From G963668345 sp965206025 (GTDB lineage: Bacteria; Acidobacteriota; Terriglobia; Bryobacterales; UBA6623), in the NCBI GenBank assembly GCA_965206025.1, contig CBDBIU010000005.1:682001-746000 (forward strand): DNA of 64,000 nt. The letters are read 5' to 3'. Position numbers and translations under genes: made by a program. Positions within the stretch are counted from its first letter, which is position 1. Each line of letters starts with the position of its first letter. Positions 1 to 10,681 of this stretch are shown here, piece by piece. The notes under the pieces are model-generated. The model saw only the letters and a list, made by a program, of their open reading frames with translations. It searched no databases and was not told where the DNA came from.

Positions 1-38
1 GCTATTCCTTCGCAGTGATCACATTGACGCTGTTTCAT
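1..38 (-). CDS. Start of a probable DUF1501-family protein (partial)
   Basis: Only the first twelve codons fall in the window (MKQRQCDHCEGI). The ATG at 36-38 is preceded by a GAGGAACG-like ribosome binding site and lies 15 bases after the stop of the DUF1549/DUF1553 gene on the same strand. In Planctomycetes and Acidobacteria a DUF1501 gene, often with a Tat signal, usually follows a DUF1549/DUF1553 gene, so that identity is inferred from order. The visible residues prove only that a frame opens here with a CxxC pair. Confidence 0.4.
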   Translation of the reverse strand, partial: MKQRQCDHCEGI

Positions 39-52
39 GTATCCGTTCCTCG

Positions 53-2584
53 CTAGTGATTGTAAGCAAACTCCCGGGAGCTAACGAGCGCCCAGACGAA
101 CCCTCCCAGAACCTCTTCACGGCGCGACGTTCGTTGCCGCATGAACGCCAACAAATCGGCTCGCTCGCCGGGTGTTGGAAATCTCATGAGAGCGGAGAGG
201 TAGAATTCCTCGATGATCTCGTCGTCGGAAGAGCCGTTCTTCAACAGTCGATCCAAGCGCCCTCCCTCCGTCGTAATCTTGCTCGTGTAGGTCGAACCCA
301 CCCACATGTGTAGCGCCTGACCGAGAGTCGGCTCGGGATTGCCCAGTACCGGCATCTTCCGCATGGAGCGCCCGAAGGCGTCCATAAATTGAGACGGACA
401 CAAGTCAGGAATCATCTGCATGGCTCGAGTCCTCGGCGGCGGGCTGCCTCCTCCGGCGAATTTATGGAAGTCAAAATCCTCTTCCACGCCGGTGGCTCGC
501 GAGATGGCGTCCAGCAGCACGGCGGCATCCAACGGTCGAGAGAAAGCGCGCGAGTAGTTGACTTTGTCTCCGCGGTTGGTTTCGTTCGGTTTGCCGGACA
601 GTTGATAGGTCCGCGATTGGACGATCGTCCTGATCAAATGCTTGAGGTCGTGATTGTGATCTCTAAAATCTTCCGCTAGCGCCTCCAGCAAGGCCGGATG
701 CGAAGGGGGGTTCGTGGTCCTAAAGTCGTCGACCGGATCAACAATTCCGCGCGCGAAAAGGTAGCCCCATATGCGGTTCGCCGCGGCTTCGGCGAAGTAG
801 GGGTGAGAGGTCATCCATTTCGCCAGTTGGAGACGCGGGTCCAGCCATTCTTTTTCCGGCAGGCGTGTACCCTCGAGAAACGCCGGCACGACTTCCTCTT
901 TGGTTTTTGGGTGCAGAAGCTTCGCGTCCCCCGTTCGATCAACGTGGCCACCGCCCAAGGCATCGAGTACCACGTGAGAGTCTCTCAGCTCTTCCAGCCC
1001 GCTGTAAAAGGCAGTCAAACCCCAGAACTGGTTTTGGCTCCAGTTTTCAAACGGGTGATTGTGGCATTGGGCGCAATCCAGCCTACGGCCAAAAAACACC
1101 CGCACGTGCTCGGCCATGATCTTTTCCGGCTTCATGACTTCGGTGACGTAAAACAGATTTCTCGCCGGGGCCGCGTAACCCTGGGCCGCGACGCGCTCCC
1201 TGGCCATCTGGTCATACGGTTTGTTGGCCGCGATGCTGTTGGTTACCCAATCCTCGTATGCCTTCGTCATATCAGGCACATTCGCCGAGGTAACCGTCAC
1301 GCGCATGAGATCGCTGAAGCGAAAACCCCAGTAATCGACGTACTCAGGCGAGTCGAGCAGGATTTCGATGAGTTCATCCCGTTTTCGCGGGTTATCGCTG
1401 GAGAGGAATTCACGGACGCGCTCGGGCGGGGGAAGGGTTCCCGTAAGATCGAGACAGATGCGCCGCAGAAACTCTTCGTCGCTCGACAGCTCGGACGGTA
1501 TGATGTTGAACTTCCTCAGCTTGCTGAAAACGGACTCGTCGATAAAGTTCCGCCGCTCAACTTCGGGATAGTCGACGATCGGTTTTTCGATCACGCCGAA
1601 GCCGGCGCTGGCGGCATGTCCGGCGGCGCGGATCAATATGGCCGTCTCACCGCTGCCGGCGGCGCTAACTAGGCCGTTGCCACTCACCTCGACAACATTT
1701 TCGTCACTGGAAATGTAGAGCACCTGATCGGTGATGTCTTCCCGCCGACCGTTCGACAGATGCGCCGTCACGAGAAGCTGGCGCCGGCCTTGGCGATCGA
1801 GGACCGTCTGCCGGGGGAAGACCTCTATGCCGGCGATCGAAACACCCCCCGCTCCACTGTCCTCGCCGTAGGGGATGCCCGAGCGAATCCAGTTGAGAAT
1901 CGTCTCGTAGTCGGAAGAGCCAACCGCGAACCGCTGTCCGCCTCCGTGGGGGACGATCATCGCGGGCTTCGACAAAAGCAGGCTATTTTCGGGTTGTTCG
2001 AGATCAACGCGCGGATGTTTGGGGCCCTTTGATTCGTCAACAAGTACCTGGAAGGCGCCGCCTTCGACGATCCACCGGTAGTCTTCCTTGGGGTGGAGAG
2101 CATTCTTCGTCAGCTTAAGCCCTCCCTGTCCCTTCACCCCGCCGTGACAGTCGCTGTTGTTGCATCCTCGTTTGGTAAAGATCCCGCCGATATCGCGCGC
2201 GAAACTGAACGGCCTTACCTCCCCCGCGCCTTCGATGCGGATCGTTGCCTTCGCCTCGCGTCCGCCGAATCCGGCGGTGAGCGCTACTTGTCCGCTACGT
2301 CGCGCGACGAAGCGGCCGGAATCTTCGATTTCGCCGCTGCCGGGGGTCGAGAGGGAGAACCGGCTGTCCCTGGTCACGTCGCGTTCCAAGCCGTCCGCGT
2401 ACTTGCCGAGCACCACGAACCGCTGCGAAGCGTCGCGTCCCCAAAGCGTCGCGTCTTCAGGCACCAGGGAAAGGGACAACAGCTTGGCTTGCGTTTGCTT
2501 GTCGGCAGCCGGCCGGCCGGCCATGGGGGCCGCCGCCAAGATGAGCGACAAGGCGAATCCGAGGCTCGTGAATTTGGTCTTCAT
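53..2584 (-). CDS. Secreted DUF1549/DUF1553 cytochrome-like protein with Ig-like domains
   Basis: This 843-residue protein has an N-terminal signal peptide (about residues 1-25) and a bacterial Ig-like (BIG2) segment around 35-118. A Cx4CH motif (GCNNSDCHGG, C141/C146/H147) resembles those of planctomycete-type cytochrome proteins. A second Ig-like segment follows near 250-330. The DUF1549 domain contains CAQCHNHPFE near residue 505, and DUF1553 forms the C-terminus. The CxxCH motif suggests covalent heme or metal binding in the periplasm, but the function of the family is not established. The start lies 12 bases after the stop of the PPC-domain gene, so the two are co-transcribed with the probable DUF1501 gene beyond the window edge. 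Such trios are frequent in Acidobacteria and Planctomycetes. Confidence 0.88.
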   Translation of the reverse strand: MKTKFTSLGFALSLILAAAPMAGRPAADKQTQAKLLSLSLVPEDATLWGRDASQRFVVLGKYADGLERDVTRDSRFSLSTPGSGEIEDSGRFVARRSGQVALTAGFGGREAKATIRIEGAGEVRPFSFARDIGGIFTKRGCNNSDCHGGVKGQGGLKLTKNALHPKEDYRWIVEGGAFQVLVDESKGPKHPRVDLEQPENSLLLSKPAMIVPHGGGQRFAVGSSDYETILNWIRSGIPYGEDSGAGGVSIAGIEVFPRQTVLDRQGRRQLLVTAHLSNGRREDITDQVLYISSDENVVEVSGNGLVSAAGSGETAILIRAAGHAASAGFGVIEKPIVDYPEVERRNFIDESVFSKLRKFNIIPSELSSDEEFLRRICLDLTGTLPPPERVREFLSSDNPRKRDELIEILLDSPEYVDYWGFRFSDLMRVTVTSANVPDMTKAYEDWVTNSIAANKPYDQMARERVAAQGYAAPARNLFYVTEVMKPEKIMAEHVRVFFGRRLDCAQCHNHPFENWSQNQFWGLTAFYSGLEELRDSHVVLDALGGGHVDRTGDAKLLHPKTKEEVVPAFLEGTRLPEKEWLDPRLQLAKWMTSHPYFAEAAANRIWGYLFARGIVDPVDDFRTTNPPSHPALLEALAEDFRDHNHDLKHLIRTIVQSRTYQLSGKPNETNRGDKVNYSRAFSRPLDAAVLLDAISRATGVEEDFDFHKFAGGGSPPPRTRAMQMIPDLCPSQFMDAFGRSMRKMPVLGNPEPTLGQALHMWVGSTYTSKITTEGGRLDRLLKNGSSDDEIIEEFYLSALMRFPTPGERADLLAFMRQRTSRREEVLGGFVWALVSSREFAYNH

Positions 2585-2596
2585 TGGTTCAGCCTT

Positions 2597-4570
2597 CTAA
2601 AGTGCCGCGGTTTCTCGCTTGGTGTTTTCCGGCTCCTCCACCACCATGAGAGGCAGATCTCGAACCAGCAGCGTCGAACCGGGTTTCCCGTCGACGATGG
2701 GCCGGCACTGTAGTTGAATCGTACTGGGTATTCGCGTCAGCGGCGCGTCCTCGCCGGAAAGCAGCACGATCGTTGTTTCCTGCATCTTCGGCAGAATCAA
2801 TTCGGGCTCGACGGGCATCTCCGTCGGTGCCGTCTCGTCGTTGACTTCGGCCGCCGCCAAGGCTTCGACCCCGGGCGGAAGTCCGGTAACCGAAAACGAC
2901 ACGTCGCCGGTGAACCCTTCTTCGTGCGGCGTATAGATCGTCAACTTCCTAGCTTGGCCTCGAACCAAATTGATGCGGTCGATCCTGTCGGGAGTCTTGC
3001 CGCCGCCGTCGAAATGAGAGGACCCCTTCTCCAGCGAGACCTCGCCGACATGAGGGATCTGAGGACGAACCAGCAGGCGGTAGGCGTAACGAGGGTCGCC
3101 GTATCGCGTCGTCACATCGCGCACCTGCAGAAAATACTCGCCGCCCTTGAACGAGTAAATCACCTTCGGAAGCATGCTTTTGAAGTAAAGTTGTTCATCG
3201 GAGTTGTTGTTGTAGAGCGACCTTCTTCGATAGATGTTCGTGAACAACTCGTGGTCTTGCGAGTCGATGACGCTGATTCGCGGATTAAAGTGCGGCGGTT
3301 TCGCCCCGGGGGTTTCGATCTCGAACGCCAGTCTTTGACCGGCCTCGGCTTGGAAACGAAAGATATCAACGTCACCAGGACGGCCGATAGCCCCTTCGAT
3401 CACAGTCGGTACGAAGATCGGGAGAGCCCCGTCGGTCATGTCATTCGGTTCTGTTTCGCTGTGGTAGATCGGCTCGGAGAGCGCGTTAGCGGCTCCCCTT
3501 GTGCTCTCTTCGGGCGAGGGGGCCCTACCACCCGCAACCTCCGATCCACTGCCGCTGCCGCCTCGTGGTTTCTCGGCTTCCTCCGCCCCGCGGGACGCTA
3601 GGGCGCCCATCCAGTCGGCTCCTACCTTTCGATCGAAGCTGCTGCCCCGCGATCCCAACCAATGCCGCTCACTTTCCGCTTTCGACAGCGGCGGCTCGCC
3701 TTCGGCAACGACTTGAAGTTCGTAAGCCGCGTCCGGGCCACCCTTGCCGAAGAGCGAGGAAACCTCTACCGCGTAGCGCCCCGTCTGAGCTACCCGATAG
3801 GTCCCCTCTGTCTTGAGACGCATCAGGTCGAAAGATCGATCCTCGTCGAGCAGCAAGCGGCGAGGTCGGTTCGGATCGAGCCAACTCCCCTTCGGCTGGT
3901 AGAGAGCCAGCCGTCCCTCGACAAAGCCTTGCGTGCGAACGATCTTGAGCGACAGCTCCTGCCCCTCCGAGGCACGAAACGAGTAGTAGTCCACCTCGCC
4001 GGGTTGACTCAGCCTTCCGTGAATAACCGCCGGCAGGCTTGTGGGCTGCCCCTGAAACGCCGCCTGATGCGGGTCGCCGCCTTCGATGAGGACCGGATGA
4101 TCGACAACCCGGAATTCCATCGGGTTAGAAACCCCCGCGGGCGAAACAAGGCGCAGGCGATGCATGCCGACGGCAACCGACGGCCCGATATCGATTTGCA
4201 CCAGGACGCGGTAGTGCGGGAGCTTCCGGTCTTCCCCCTTACCGGGCGGGGCCGCCGCCTTCATTTCATCCTGGCGCGCGGATTCCTTGACCTCTTCGAC
4301 GTTCTTGATTTCGGCAACCAGACCGTCCGATTTCGGCCATACGGCGTAGGCCCCAGCGATGAGCTTTCCACGAAATTCGACTTCGACCGTTGTGCCTCGT
4401 TGTCCGCCCAGGGGGAACACGGAGGACAGCGTAGGTTCGGAGACCTCCACCATCTCAACGGCGACAATCGGGCTTATCAGAAGACTAAGAAGGATGGATA
4501 AAACGGAGAAGGTGAAAAGGTGCGCGCAACCCCGGCCGTCGGTTGATGAAGTTACCGTGTCGCTCTTCAT
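2597..4570 (-). CDS. Secreted protein with pre-peptidase C-terminal (PPC) domains
   Basis: The product has an N-terminal hydrophobic export signal, an IPT/TIG-like segment (SVFPLGGQRGTTVEVEFRG near residue 55) and two PPC-type beta-sandwich regions. One lies around residues 185-290 (GEVDYYSFRASEGQELSLKI) and the other around 385-510 (GDVDIFRFQAEAGQRLAFEI). The region between them is low in complexity. Two start codons are possible. The ATG at 4570 is preferred over the one at 4585 because it has an AAGGGG ribosome binding site about six bases upstream, giving 657 residues. It is the first gene of the operon with the DUF1549/DUF1553 protein. It is probably periplasmic or surface bound, and no enzymatic motif is visible. 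Confidence 0.8.
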   Translation of the reverse strand: MKSDTVTSSTDGRGCAHLFTFSVLSILLSLLISPIVAVEMVEVSEPTLSSVFPLGGQRGTTVEVEFRGKLIAGAYAVWPKSDGLVAEIKNVEEVKESARQDEMKAAAPPGKGEDRKLPHYRVLVQIDIGPSVAVGMHRLRLVSPAGVSNPMEFRVVDHPVLIEGGDPHQAAFQGQPTSLPAVIHGRLSQPGEVDYYSFRASEGQELSLKIVRTQGFVEGRLALYQPKGSWLDPNRPRRLLLDEDRSFDLMRLKTEGTYRVAQTGRYAVEVSSLFGKGGPDAAYELQVVAEGEPPLSKAESERHWLGSRGSSFDRKVGADWMGALASRGAEEAEKPRGGSGSGSEVAGGRAPSPEESTRGAANALSEPIYHSETEPNDMTDGALPIFVPTVIEGAIGRPGDVDIFRFQAEAGQRLAFEIETPGAKPPHFNPRISVIDSQDHELFTNIYRRRSLYNNNSDEQLYFKSMLPKVIYSFKGGEYFLQVRDVTTRYGDPRYAYRLLVRPQIPHVGEVSLEKGSSHFDGGGKTPDRIDRINLVRGQARKLTIYTPHEEGFTGDVSFSVTGLPPGVEALAAAEVNDETAPTEMPVEPELILPKMQETTIVLLSGEDAPLTRIPSTIQLQCRPIVDGKPGSTLLVRDLPLMVVEEPENTKRETAAL

Positions 4571-4585
4571 CGAATCCCCTTCCAT

Positions 4586-4862
4586 GACGGGGGGAAGGCC
4601 GTCGTTCCGCTCTCCCGGAGGTGCTTTAAGTCATTTCTCGTGTAACGACATCAGCGCCTCGCGCCCCTCAACATTATACCCCACAACTTCTAATCGTCGC
4701 CGTGACCAGAGTTATCCCATGCGGGATGATCCTGAACGGGGGGAGTGTTTCCAACACAAGGTGATCCTGGAAGCGACGGCCGGGAGCGGGTACAACGCGG
4801 GTGAATGCGAGTCACCTGACGGGCCGTCGCTTCCTTCCGAACGCTGCGAGATAATAGGGGCA
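4586..4862. other. Intergenic region holding a degenerate end of an rve-type insertion sequence
   Basis: The divergent region between the PPC-domain operon and the MacB-like operon must hold both promoters, but no convincing -35/-10 pair was picked out. Bases about 4718-4775 resemble the left end of the rve-type insertion sequence at 19420-19480. The shared pattern is ATGC..GATGA..CTGAACG, then TGTTTC..ACACAAG.TGA.CCTG. It is therefore probably a relic of an earlier insertion. Confidence 0.45.
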
Positions 4863-6113
<1,251 letters not shown>

Positions 6114-6127
6114 GGTCAAGGTCAACG

Positions 6128-7381
6128 ATGACTTCGTCTCAGCTACGCGAGAACATACGAGTGGCCTTCCACTCGATTCAGTCTCAGAAAGTTCGTTCGT
6201 CGTTGACCCTGCTGGGAGTGGTCATCGGCGTGTCTTCGGTGATCGGCGTGGCCGCCATTATCGAAGGCCTGAACCGAGGCGTCGTAGGACGCATTCAGGC
6301 GCTGGGGTCGAAGGTTTTCATCCTGAGCCGCCTCCCGGCCGGCACTTTTGGCCGGCCATCGGAGGAGATTCGGCTGCGGAAACACTTTCGATTCAGCGAC
6401 GCTCGCCGCATCGAGGAGGCAAGCCCCTCCGCCGAGTACGTATCCGCCTTTACGACCCGCGCCGCCTTCTTCGGCGACTCGAATGACGTCCGCTATCGCA
6501 ACGAGCAGGTGACAAACTTGATTTTGCGCGGCGTGGATCACAACTATAGCGCGGCCATTCCCATGTTCGACGTCTCCGAGGGAAGAACCATTTCTCGCTA
6601 CGATCAAGATCACGCCCGTGCGGTAGCCGTGGTCGGGCAGGGCATCGCCGCCACGCTGTTCCCTCAGACTGACCCGATCGGCAAGACCATACGCCTCAAC
6701 GGGTTGCCCTTCGACGTCGTCGGGGTGTTCTTCAAGGACGAGGGCCTCTTCGGCGGCCCTGGAGTCGATCAATTCGTCTGCATCCCCTACGGGACGTTCC
6801 ACAAGCTGTACCCCGAGATCGAAGAGCATTTCCTGGCGGTTTCCGTCCGCGACACCGCGGACTTGCCCAAGACCGCCGATGAGGTGATCTCGGCGGCGCG
6901 CCGCGTTCGGAAGGTGCCCCCTGCCGCGGAGAACGATTTTGACCTCATGTTGCCGGAATACATTACCCGGCTATGGCGACAGTTGACGGGAGCGTTGTTC
7001 ATACTGACCTTTTCGATCAGCTCGATCGCCCTTCTGGTCGGGGGCATCGGCGTCATGAACGTTATGTTGGTTTCGGTGACGCAGCGAACTCACGAGATCG
7101 GAATCCGCAAGGCAGTCGGGGCGCGGCGCCAAGACATTCGTGCGCAATTTGTGATCGAGGCTTTGGCTCTGACGACGGCCGGAGGCGTGCTCGGCGTCCT
7201 GCTGGGGGGAGGGTTGGCTTGGCTCATCTCCGCGATCTTTCCCATGCTACCCGTCTTCGTGTCGCCCTTTTGGGTGGTCGCCGGATTATCACTGGCCGCG
7301 GGAGTGGGTTTGTTCTTCGGCTACTATCCAGCCAGCAAGGCCGCTCAGTTGGACCCGATCGTCTGCTTGCGTTACGAGTGA
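6128..7381 (+). CDS. MacB-like ABC transporter permease (second of two)
   Basis: This 417-residue protein has the same architecture as the preceding gene: transmembrane helix 1 at about residues 22-44, a MacB_PCD periplasmic domain, then three C-terminal helices of the FtsX domain. Family signatures are GGIGVMNVMLVSVTQRTHEI, GIRKAVGARRQDIRAQF and the terminal YPASKAAQLDPIVCLRYE. The ATG follows the stop of the first permease by 14 bases, with a weak AAGGTC-type site, so the two are probably translated from one message and form a heterodimeric permease. The substrate cannot be told from sequence. Confidence 0.88.
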   Translation: MTSSQLRENIRVAFHSIQSQKVRSSLTLLGVVIGVSSVIGVAAIIEGLNRGVVGRIQALGSKVFILSRLPAGTFGRPSEEIRLRKHFRFSDARRIEEASPSAEYVSAFTTRAAFFGDSNDVRYRNEQVTNLILRGVDHNYSAAIPMFDVSEGRTISRYDQDHARAVAVVGQGIAATLFPQTDPIGKTIRLNGLPFDVVGVFFKDEGLFGGPGVDQFVCIPYGTFHKLYPEIEEHFLAVSVRDTADLPKTADEVISAARRVRKVPPAAENDFDLMLPEYITRLWRQLTGALFILTFSISSIALLVGGIGVMNVMLVSVTQRTHEIGIRKAVGARRQDIRAQFVIEALALTTAGGVLGVLLGGGLAWLISAIFPMLPVFVSPFWVVAGLSLAAGVGLFFGYYPASKAAQLDPIVCLRYE

Positions 7382-7703
7382 GGGGCCGGGACGGTGAATG
7401 GGCGTGCGCGTTTCGCTCTACGACTACGGGAGGTTCGGGGCTATCCTTCCATCAGGTCTAGCCCTATCGCCGCCGATAGAGATTAGTAGACTGTCCGGGA
7501 GACGAGTTCACTATCGATTCGGAAATGTGGGGCGCCAAGCCCGACCCAGCACCCTGAAAACGCGCGCCACATGGCGAGAAATGCGGGCTAGCATCCTGCG
7601 CCCCCTTCGGGGGCTAAAAACGTTCTTAAGTGACGAGTATTGGGGCTAGCAGGAAGTCTTGTCGGGGACAGCCTACTAGGACGAGAGAGCTATCGCGGCA
7701 TCC
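7382..7703. other. Intergenic region before metF with a dispersed-repeat fragment
   Basis: Bases about 7568-7588 match the right end of the CTAGCCCG repeat family (GCGAGAAATGCGGGCTAG). A short GC hairpin (GCCCCC/GGGGGC) lies at 7598-7612 but lacks a downstream T tract. No gene was recognised. Confidence 0.5.
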
Positions 7704-8597
7704 ATGAAGATCATCGACATCCTCGGCAGCGGCAAGCGTACGGTGTCGTTTGAATTCTTTCCGCCAAAAACCGATGCCGGTTTCGAGGAGTTGTTCAAGA
7801 CCATAGCGGCTCTGAAGCCGCTCGGGCCCGACTATGTTTCGGTAACCTACGGGGCCGGGGGCGGCACGCGTCGCAAAACGGTCGAGCTCGTTCTGCGCAT
7901 CAAGCACGAGATCGGCCTTGAGTCGATGGCTCATCTGACGTGTGTGAGCGCGACGCGAGAAGAGATCAAGGGTACGCTCGACAACCTGAACCTGGGCGGC
8001 ATGGAGAACGTGCTGCCGTTGCGGGGCGACCCTCCGAAGGGGCAGGAAAGGTTCGTCAAGACCGCAGGGGGATTCGAGCACGCTAATGAGCTCGCGGAGT
8101 TCATCCGCGGGCGCTATCCCTTCTGCCTCGCCGGGGCTTGCTACCCCGAGGTTCATCCCGAAGCGCCCACCTGGGAAAACGATCTCGACAACCTGAAACG
8201 GAAAGTGGATGCGGGAGTAGATTTCCTCATCACCCAGCTCTTCTTCGACAATGACCACTTCTTCCACTTTCTCGAGCGGGCCACCGCCCGGGGCGTCAAG
8301 GTTCCCATTCTGGCCGGCATCATGCCTATCTTGAGCGTCCGACAAATCAAGCGCTTCACGCGAATGTGCGGGGCGACGATTCCCGCTGACTTGCTTTCAA
8401 AAATTGAAGCCGTGGAGGACGACCCCGAGGCCGTACGGCAGCTTGGCGCCTATCATGCAACCGAGCAGTGCGAGGGTTTGCTGGCAGGCGGCGCCGCCGG
8501 TTTGCACTTCTACACTTTGAATCGGTCGACGGCCACGCGCGTCATCTTCCAGCAGATCAAAGGGCTCCTCGCGCCGACGCTCTCGGCTGTGGAATAA
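7704..8597 (+). CDS. metF: 5,10-methylenetetrahydrofolate reductase
   Basis: This 297-residue protein is the usual length for the bacterial FAD-dependent MTHFR. It reduces 5,10-methylene-THF to 5-methyl-THF for methionine synthesis in the cytoplasm. Family marks are the start SFEFFPPKTDAG with the catalytic Glu near residue 14, VSVTYGAGGG, HLTCV, LPLRGDPP and QLFFDND. It appears to be a single-gene unit, since the next gene is on the opposite strand. A GC hairpin with a T-rich tail follows about 75 bases after the stop. Confidence 0.95.
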   Translation: MKIIDILGSGKRTVSFEFFPPKTDAGFEELFKTIAALKPLGPDYVSVTYGAGGGTRRKTVELVLRIKHEIGLESMAHLTCVSATREEIKGTLDNLNLGGMENVLPLRGDPPKGQERFVKTAGGFEHANELAEFIRGRYPFCLAGACYPEVHPEAPTWENDLDNLKRKVDAGVDFLITQLFFDNDHFFHFLERATARGVKVPILAGIMPILSVRQIKRFTRMCGATIPADLLSKIEAVEDDPEAVRQLGAYHATEQCEGLLAGGAAGLHFYTLNRSTATRVIFQQIKGLLAPTLSAVE

Positions 8598-8671
8598 GCG
8601 TTCCTTCTCGCACGACCGGCCAACATCCGGACGGTCTCTCCGCGGGGACACGCTATGCGGCGCGGGCCTCC

Positions 8672-8692
8672 GGCCCGATTCGGGCCTTTTAT
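8672..8692 (+). terminator. Possible intrinsic terminator after metF
   Basis: A six-base-pair stem GGCCCG/CGGGCC (8672-8677 and 8681-8686) with a three-base loop is followed directly by TTTTATTCTT. The stem is short and lies within repeat-like sequence, so the assignment is tentative. Confidence 0.4.
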
Positions 8693-8836
8693 TCTTGTGG
8701 CGCACGCATTCTTGCGTGCCCTGTCGCCATTCGTGGCGACATCGAGCGGCACGGGCAATGTGTTGAGGCGCAACCCCCAAAAGGCCGCGGGTCTGGTCGG
8801 GTCCTGCGCTACGCACTTCAAAAGGGGAAAAGCGGG

Positions 8837-10681
8837 CTAAGATCCGGACTCCGCCGCCTTAAGATTACGTCGGGCCTCGACGTGGCTCGGGTCGATCTCG
8901 AGGGCCCGGCGATAGTGCTGAACGGCGTCTTCCACCCGCCCCTGGCTTTCGAGCAAGACTCCCCAATTGCTGTACGCATCGGCGTTCATCGGGTCGAATC
9001 GTGTCGCCAGCCGGTAATGTCGGGTGGCCTCACTCAGCTTGTTTTGACGACCGAGCGCGAGGGCGAAGTTATAGTGCGCATCGGCGAAGTCGGGTAATAC
9101 TTCAAGCGCTATCCGGTAGTGCTCCTCGGCCTCCGCTTCGCGGTTCTGGCGGACCAGGCAGTTTCCGAGGTCGTTGTGGGCCGGGGCGTATCGTGGCTCC
9201 TTTTCGATCGCTCGGCGAAAGTGGGATTCAGCTATGGGCAGCTCGCCCTCTTCCATCAACAGCTGGCCTAGATTGTAGTGGGCATGGGCGTAGTTGGGCT
9301 GGATTTCTACCGCCCGGCGAAAGTGTTCGACGGCCTTGTCCGTCCGGCCCTGGTCGGCCAATACTCGTCCAAGGTTGTTATGGGCCAGGGATGAGAAAGG
9401 GCTGATGTTCAGGGTGTGCGTCCACAGCGTCACCGAGTTCTCCCAGACGCGGGTTTGGCCAAGGGTCCGTTCGCACAACACCAGGGTAACCACGGCGGCG
9501 CAGGCGGTGGCCAGTCCTTGCCGGGGACGTTCCAGCAGGATCAAAAATCCGCCCGCCGCTAGGACCGCGAACCCCAACGTGGCTAGGTAACTGTGGTGAT
9601 CGGCCACGTATTGCTGGGGGTCGAACCGCAGGATCGAAAGCACCGGCAGCAGAGTGACGACGTAGCAGGCCCAGGCGGCGGCCAAGGCCGGCCAGCGCTT
9701 TCGCAAAAGTAAGGCCGCGATGGTCACAGCGACGACGACGGCGGATCCCGCGACGAGCGGCGAGTCGAAGGCGTGCGGGTGGCTGGTGTAGACATACTGG
9801 GGAGCCAGCGAAAACGGGAAGACGGTCTTCCAAACATAGAAAGCCAGTCCATAGAGAGACAGCGTCAACCGCAAGAGGGGTTCGATCTCGATATCCGCGA
9901 ACGTCCCCGCCACCCCGGTTCGTTGCTGAGCCAGAGCGAACAATCCGGCGGCCAGGGCCAAGCCAAGGTAGGGGATTTTTGACCACAGCAGGCTGAAATT
10001 GAGCTTCCGGCGCAGCGGATAGACATCGAGCACCAGCAGGACGATCGGTAGGCTTGCGACCATTACCTTCGAAAGCAAGGCCGCCGCAAACACACCCACC
10101 GACGCCCAGAGCCGGCCACGGAGATAAAGTAGAACCGACCCCACGTAGAAAAGACCCGAGAGAACGTCCCGCCGCTCGCTGGCCCAAGCAACGGACTCCA
10201 CTCGCAGAGGATGAATGGCAAACAGCAGCGCCCCCAGCGCGGCGCTGAACAGCAAAGCCGGCGTCGGTTCCTCTTTGCCTCTTAGCATTTGTAGCAAGCG
10301 GAGGACCACCAAGTAGACCAACCACGACGTCGCGGCGTGGAGCAAGGCGTTGGTAAGGTGATAGCCGCCCGGATTCATCCCCCAAACGGCGTAGTCAAGA
10401 CCAAGCGTGAGCCAGGTGAGAGGGTGGTAGTGGCCGAGATGGAAGGTCGTGAACATCCACTTGAGGTTCTCGAACGAGAGACCGCGGTAGCTCGGGTTGT
10501 CCAAAAAGTTCCGGTCATCGTCCCAGTTGACGAAGTCATTTCCAACCGTGGGAAGAAAAACGAACAGCGAAATCGCAAAGACCAGTATGGGAAGCCAACG
10601 ACCCTGCCGTTCCAACGAACCATCGTGGGCGGGCGGTTGCTTCGACCGCCGCGATCGCCTTGCCCGGCGTCTGGCTGCCAT
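8837..10681 (-). CDS. Multi-spanning membrane protein with C-terminal TPR repeats (TMTC/PMT-like)
   Basis: This 614-residue protein has a basic N-terminus, then about ten transmembrane segments between residues 30 and 400. The second half has about six tetratricopeptide repeats (for example AHNNLGRVLADQGRTDKAVE and DAYSNWGVLLESQGRVEDAV). The first loop has NWDDDRNF, like the acidic motif of protein O-mannosyltransferase/TMTC-type glycosyltransferases with a GT-C fold. A glycosyltransferase role is plausible by analogy but unproven. The TAG stop (8837-8839) coincides with the end of a dispersed repeat reading TAGCCCGCTTTTC, so the natural C-terminus may have been trimmed. Confidence 0.78.
   Translation of the reverse strand: MAARRRARRSRRSKQPPAHDGSLERQGRWLPILVFAISLFVFLPTVGNDFVNWDDDRNFLDNPSYRGLSFENLKWMFTTFHLGHYHPLTWLTLGLDYAVWGMNPGGYHLTNALLHAATSWLVYLVVLRLLQMLRGKEEPTPALLFSAALGALLFAIHPLRVESVAWASERRDVLSGLFYVGSVLLYLRGRLWASVGVFAAALLSKVMVASLPIVLLVLDVYPLRRKLNFSLLWSKIPYLGLALAAGLFALAQQRTGVAGTFADIEIEPLLRLTLSLYGLAFYVWKTVFPFSLAPQYVYTSHPHAFDSPLVAGSAVVVAVTIAALLLRKRWPALAAAWACYVVTLLPVLSILRFDPQQYVADHHSYLATLGFAVLAAGGFLILLERPRQGLATACAAVVTLVLCERTLGQTRVWENSVTLWTHTLNISPFSSLAHNNLGRVLADQGRTDKAVEHFRRAVEIQPNYAHAHYNLGQLLMEEGELPIAESHFRRAIEKEPRYAPAHNDLGNCLVRQNREAEAEEHYRIALEVLPDFADAHYNFALALGRQNKLSEATRHYRLATRFDPMNADAYSNWGVLLESQGRVEDAVQHYRRALEIDPSHVEARRNLKAAESGS

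Noticed and set aside
698..1672. A 324-codon plus-strand frame within the DUF1549/DUF1553 gene
   Set aside because: It is the antisense of a well-supported gene with no recognised motif.
7598..7620. Hairpin CCCCCTTCGGGGG as a terminator after the second MacB-like permease
   Set aside because: It lies more than 200 bases after the stop and is followed by A residues, not a T tract, on the coding strand.
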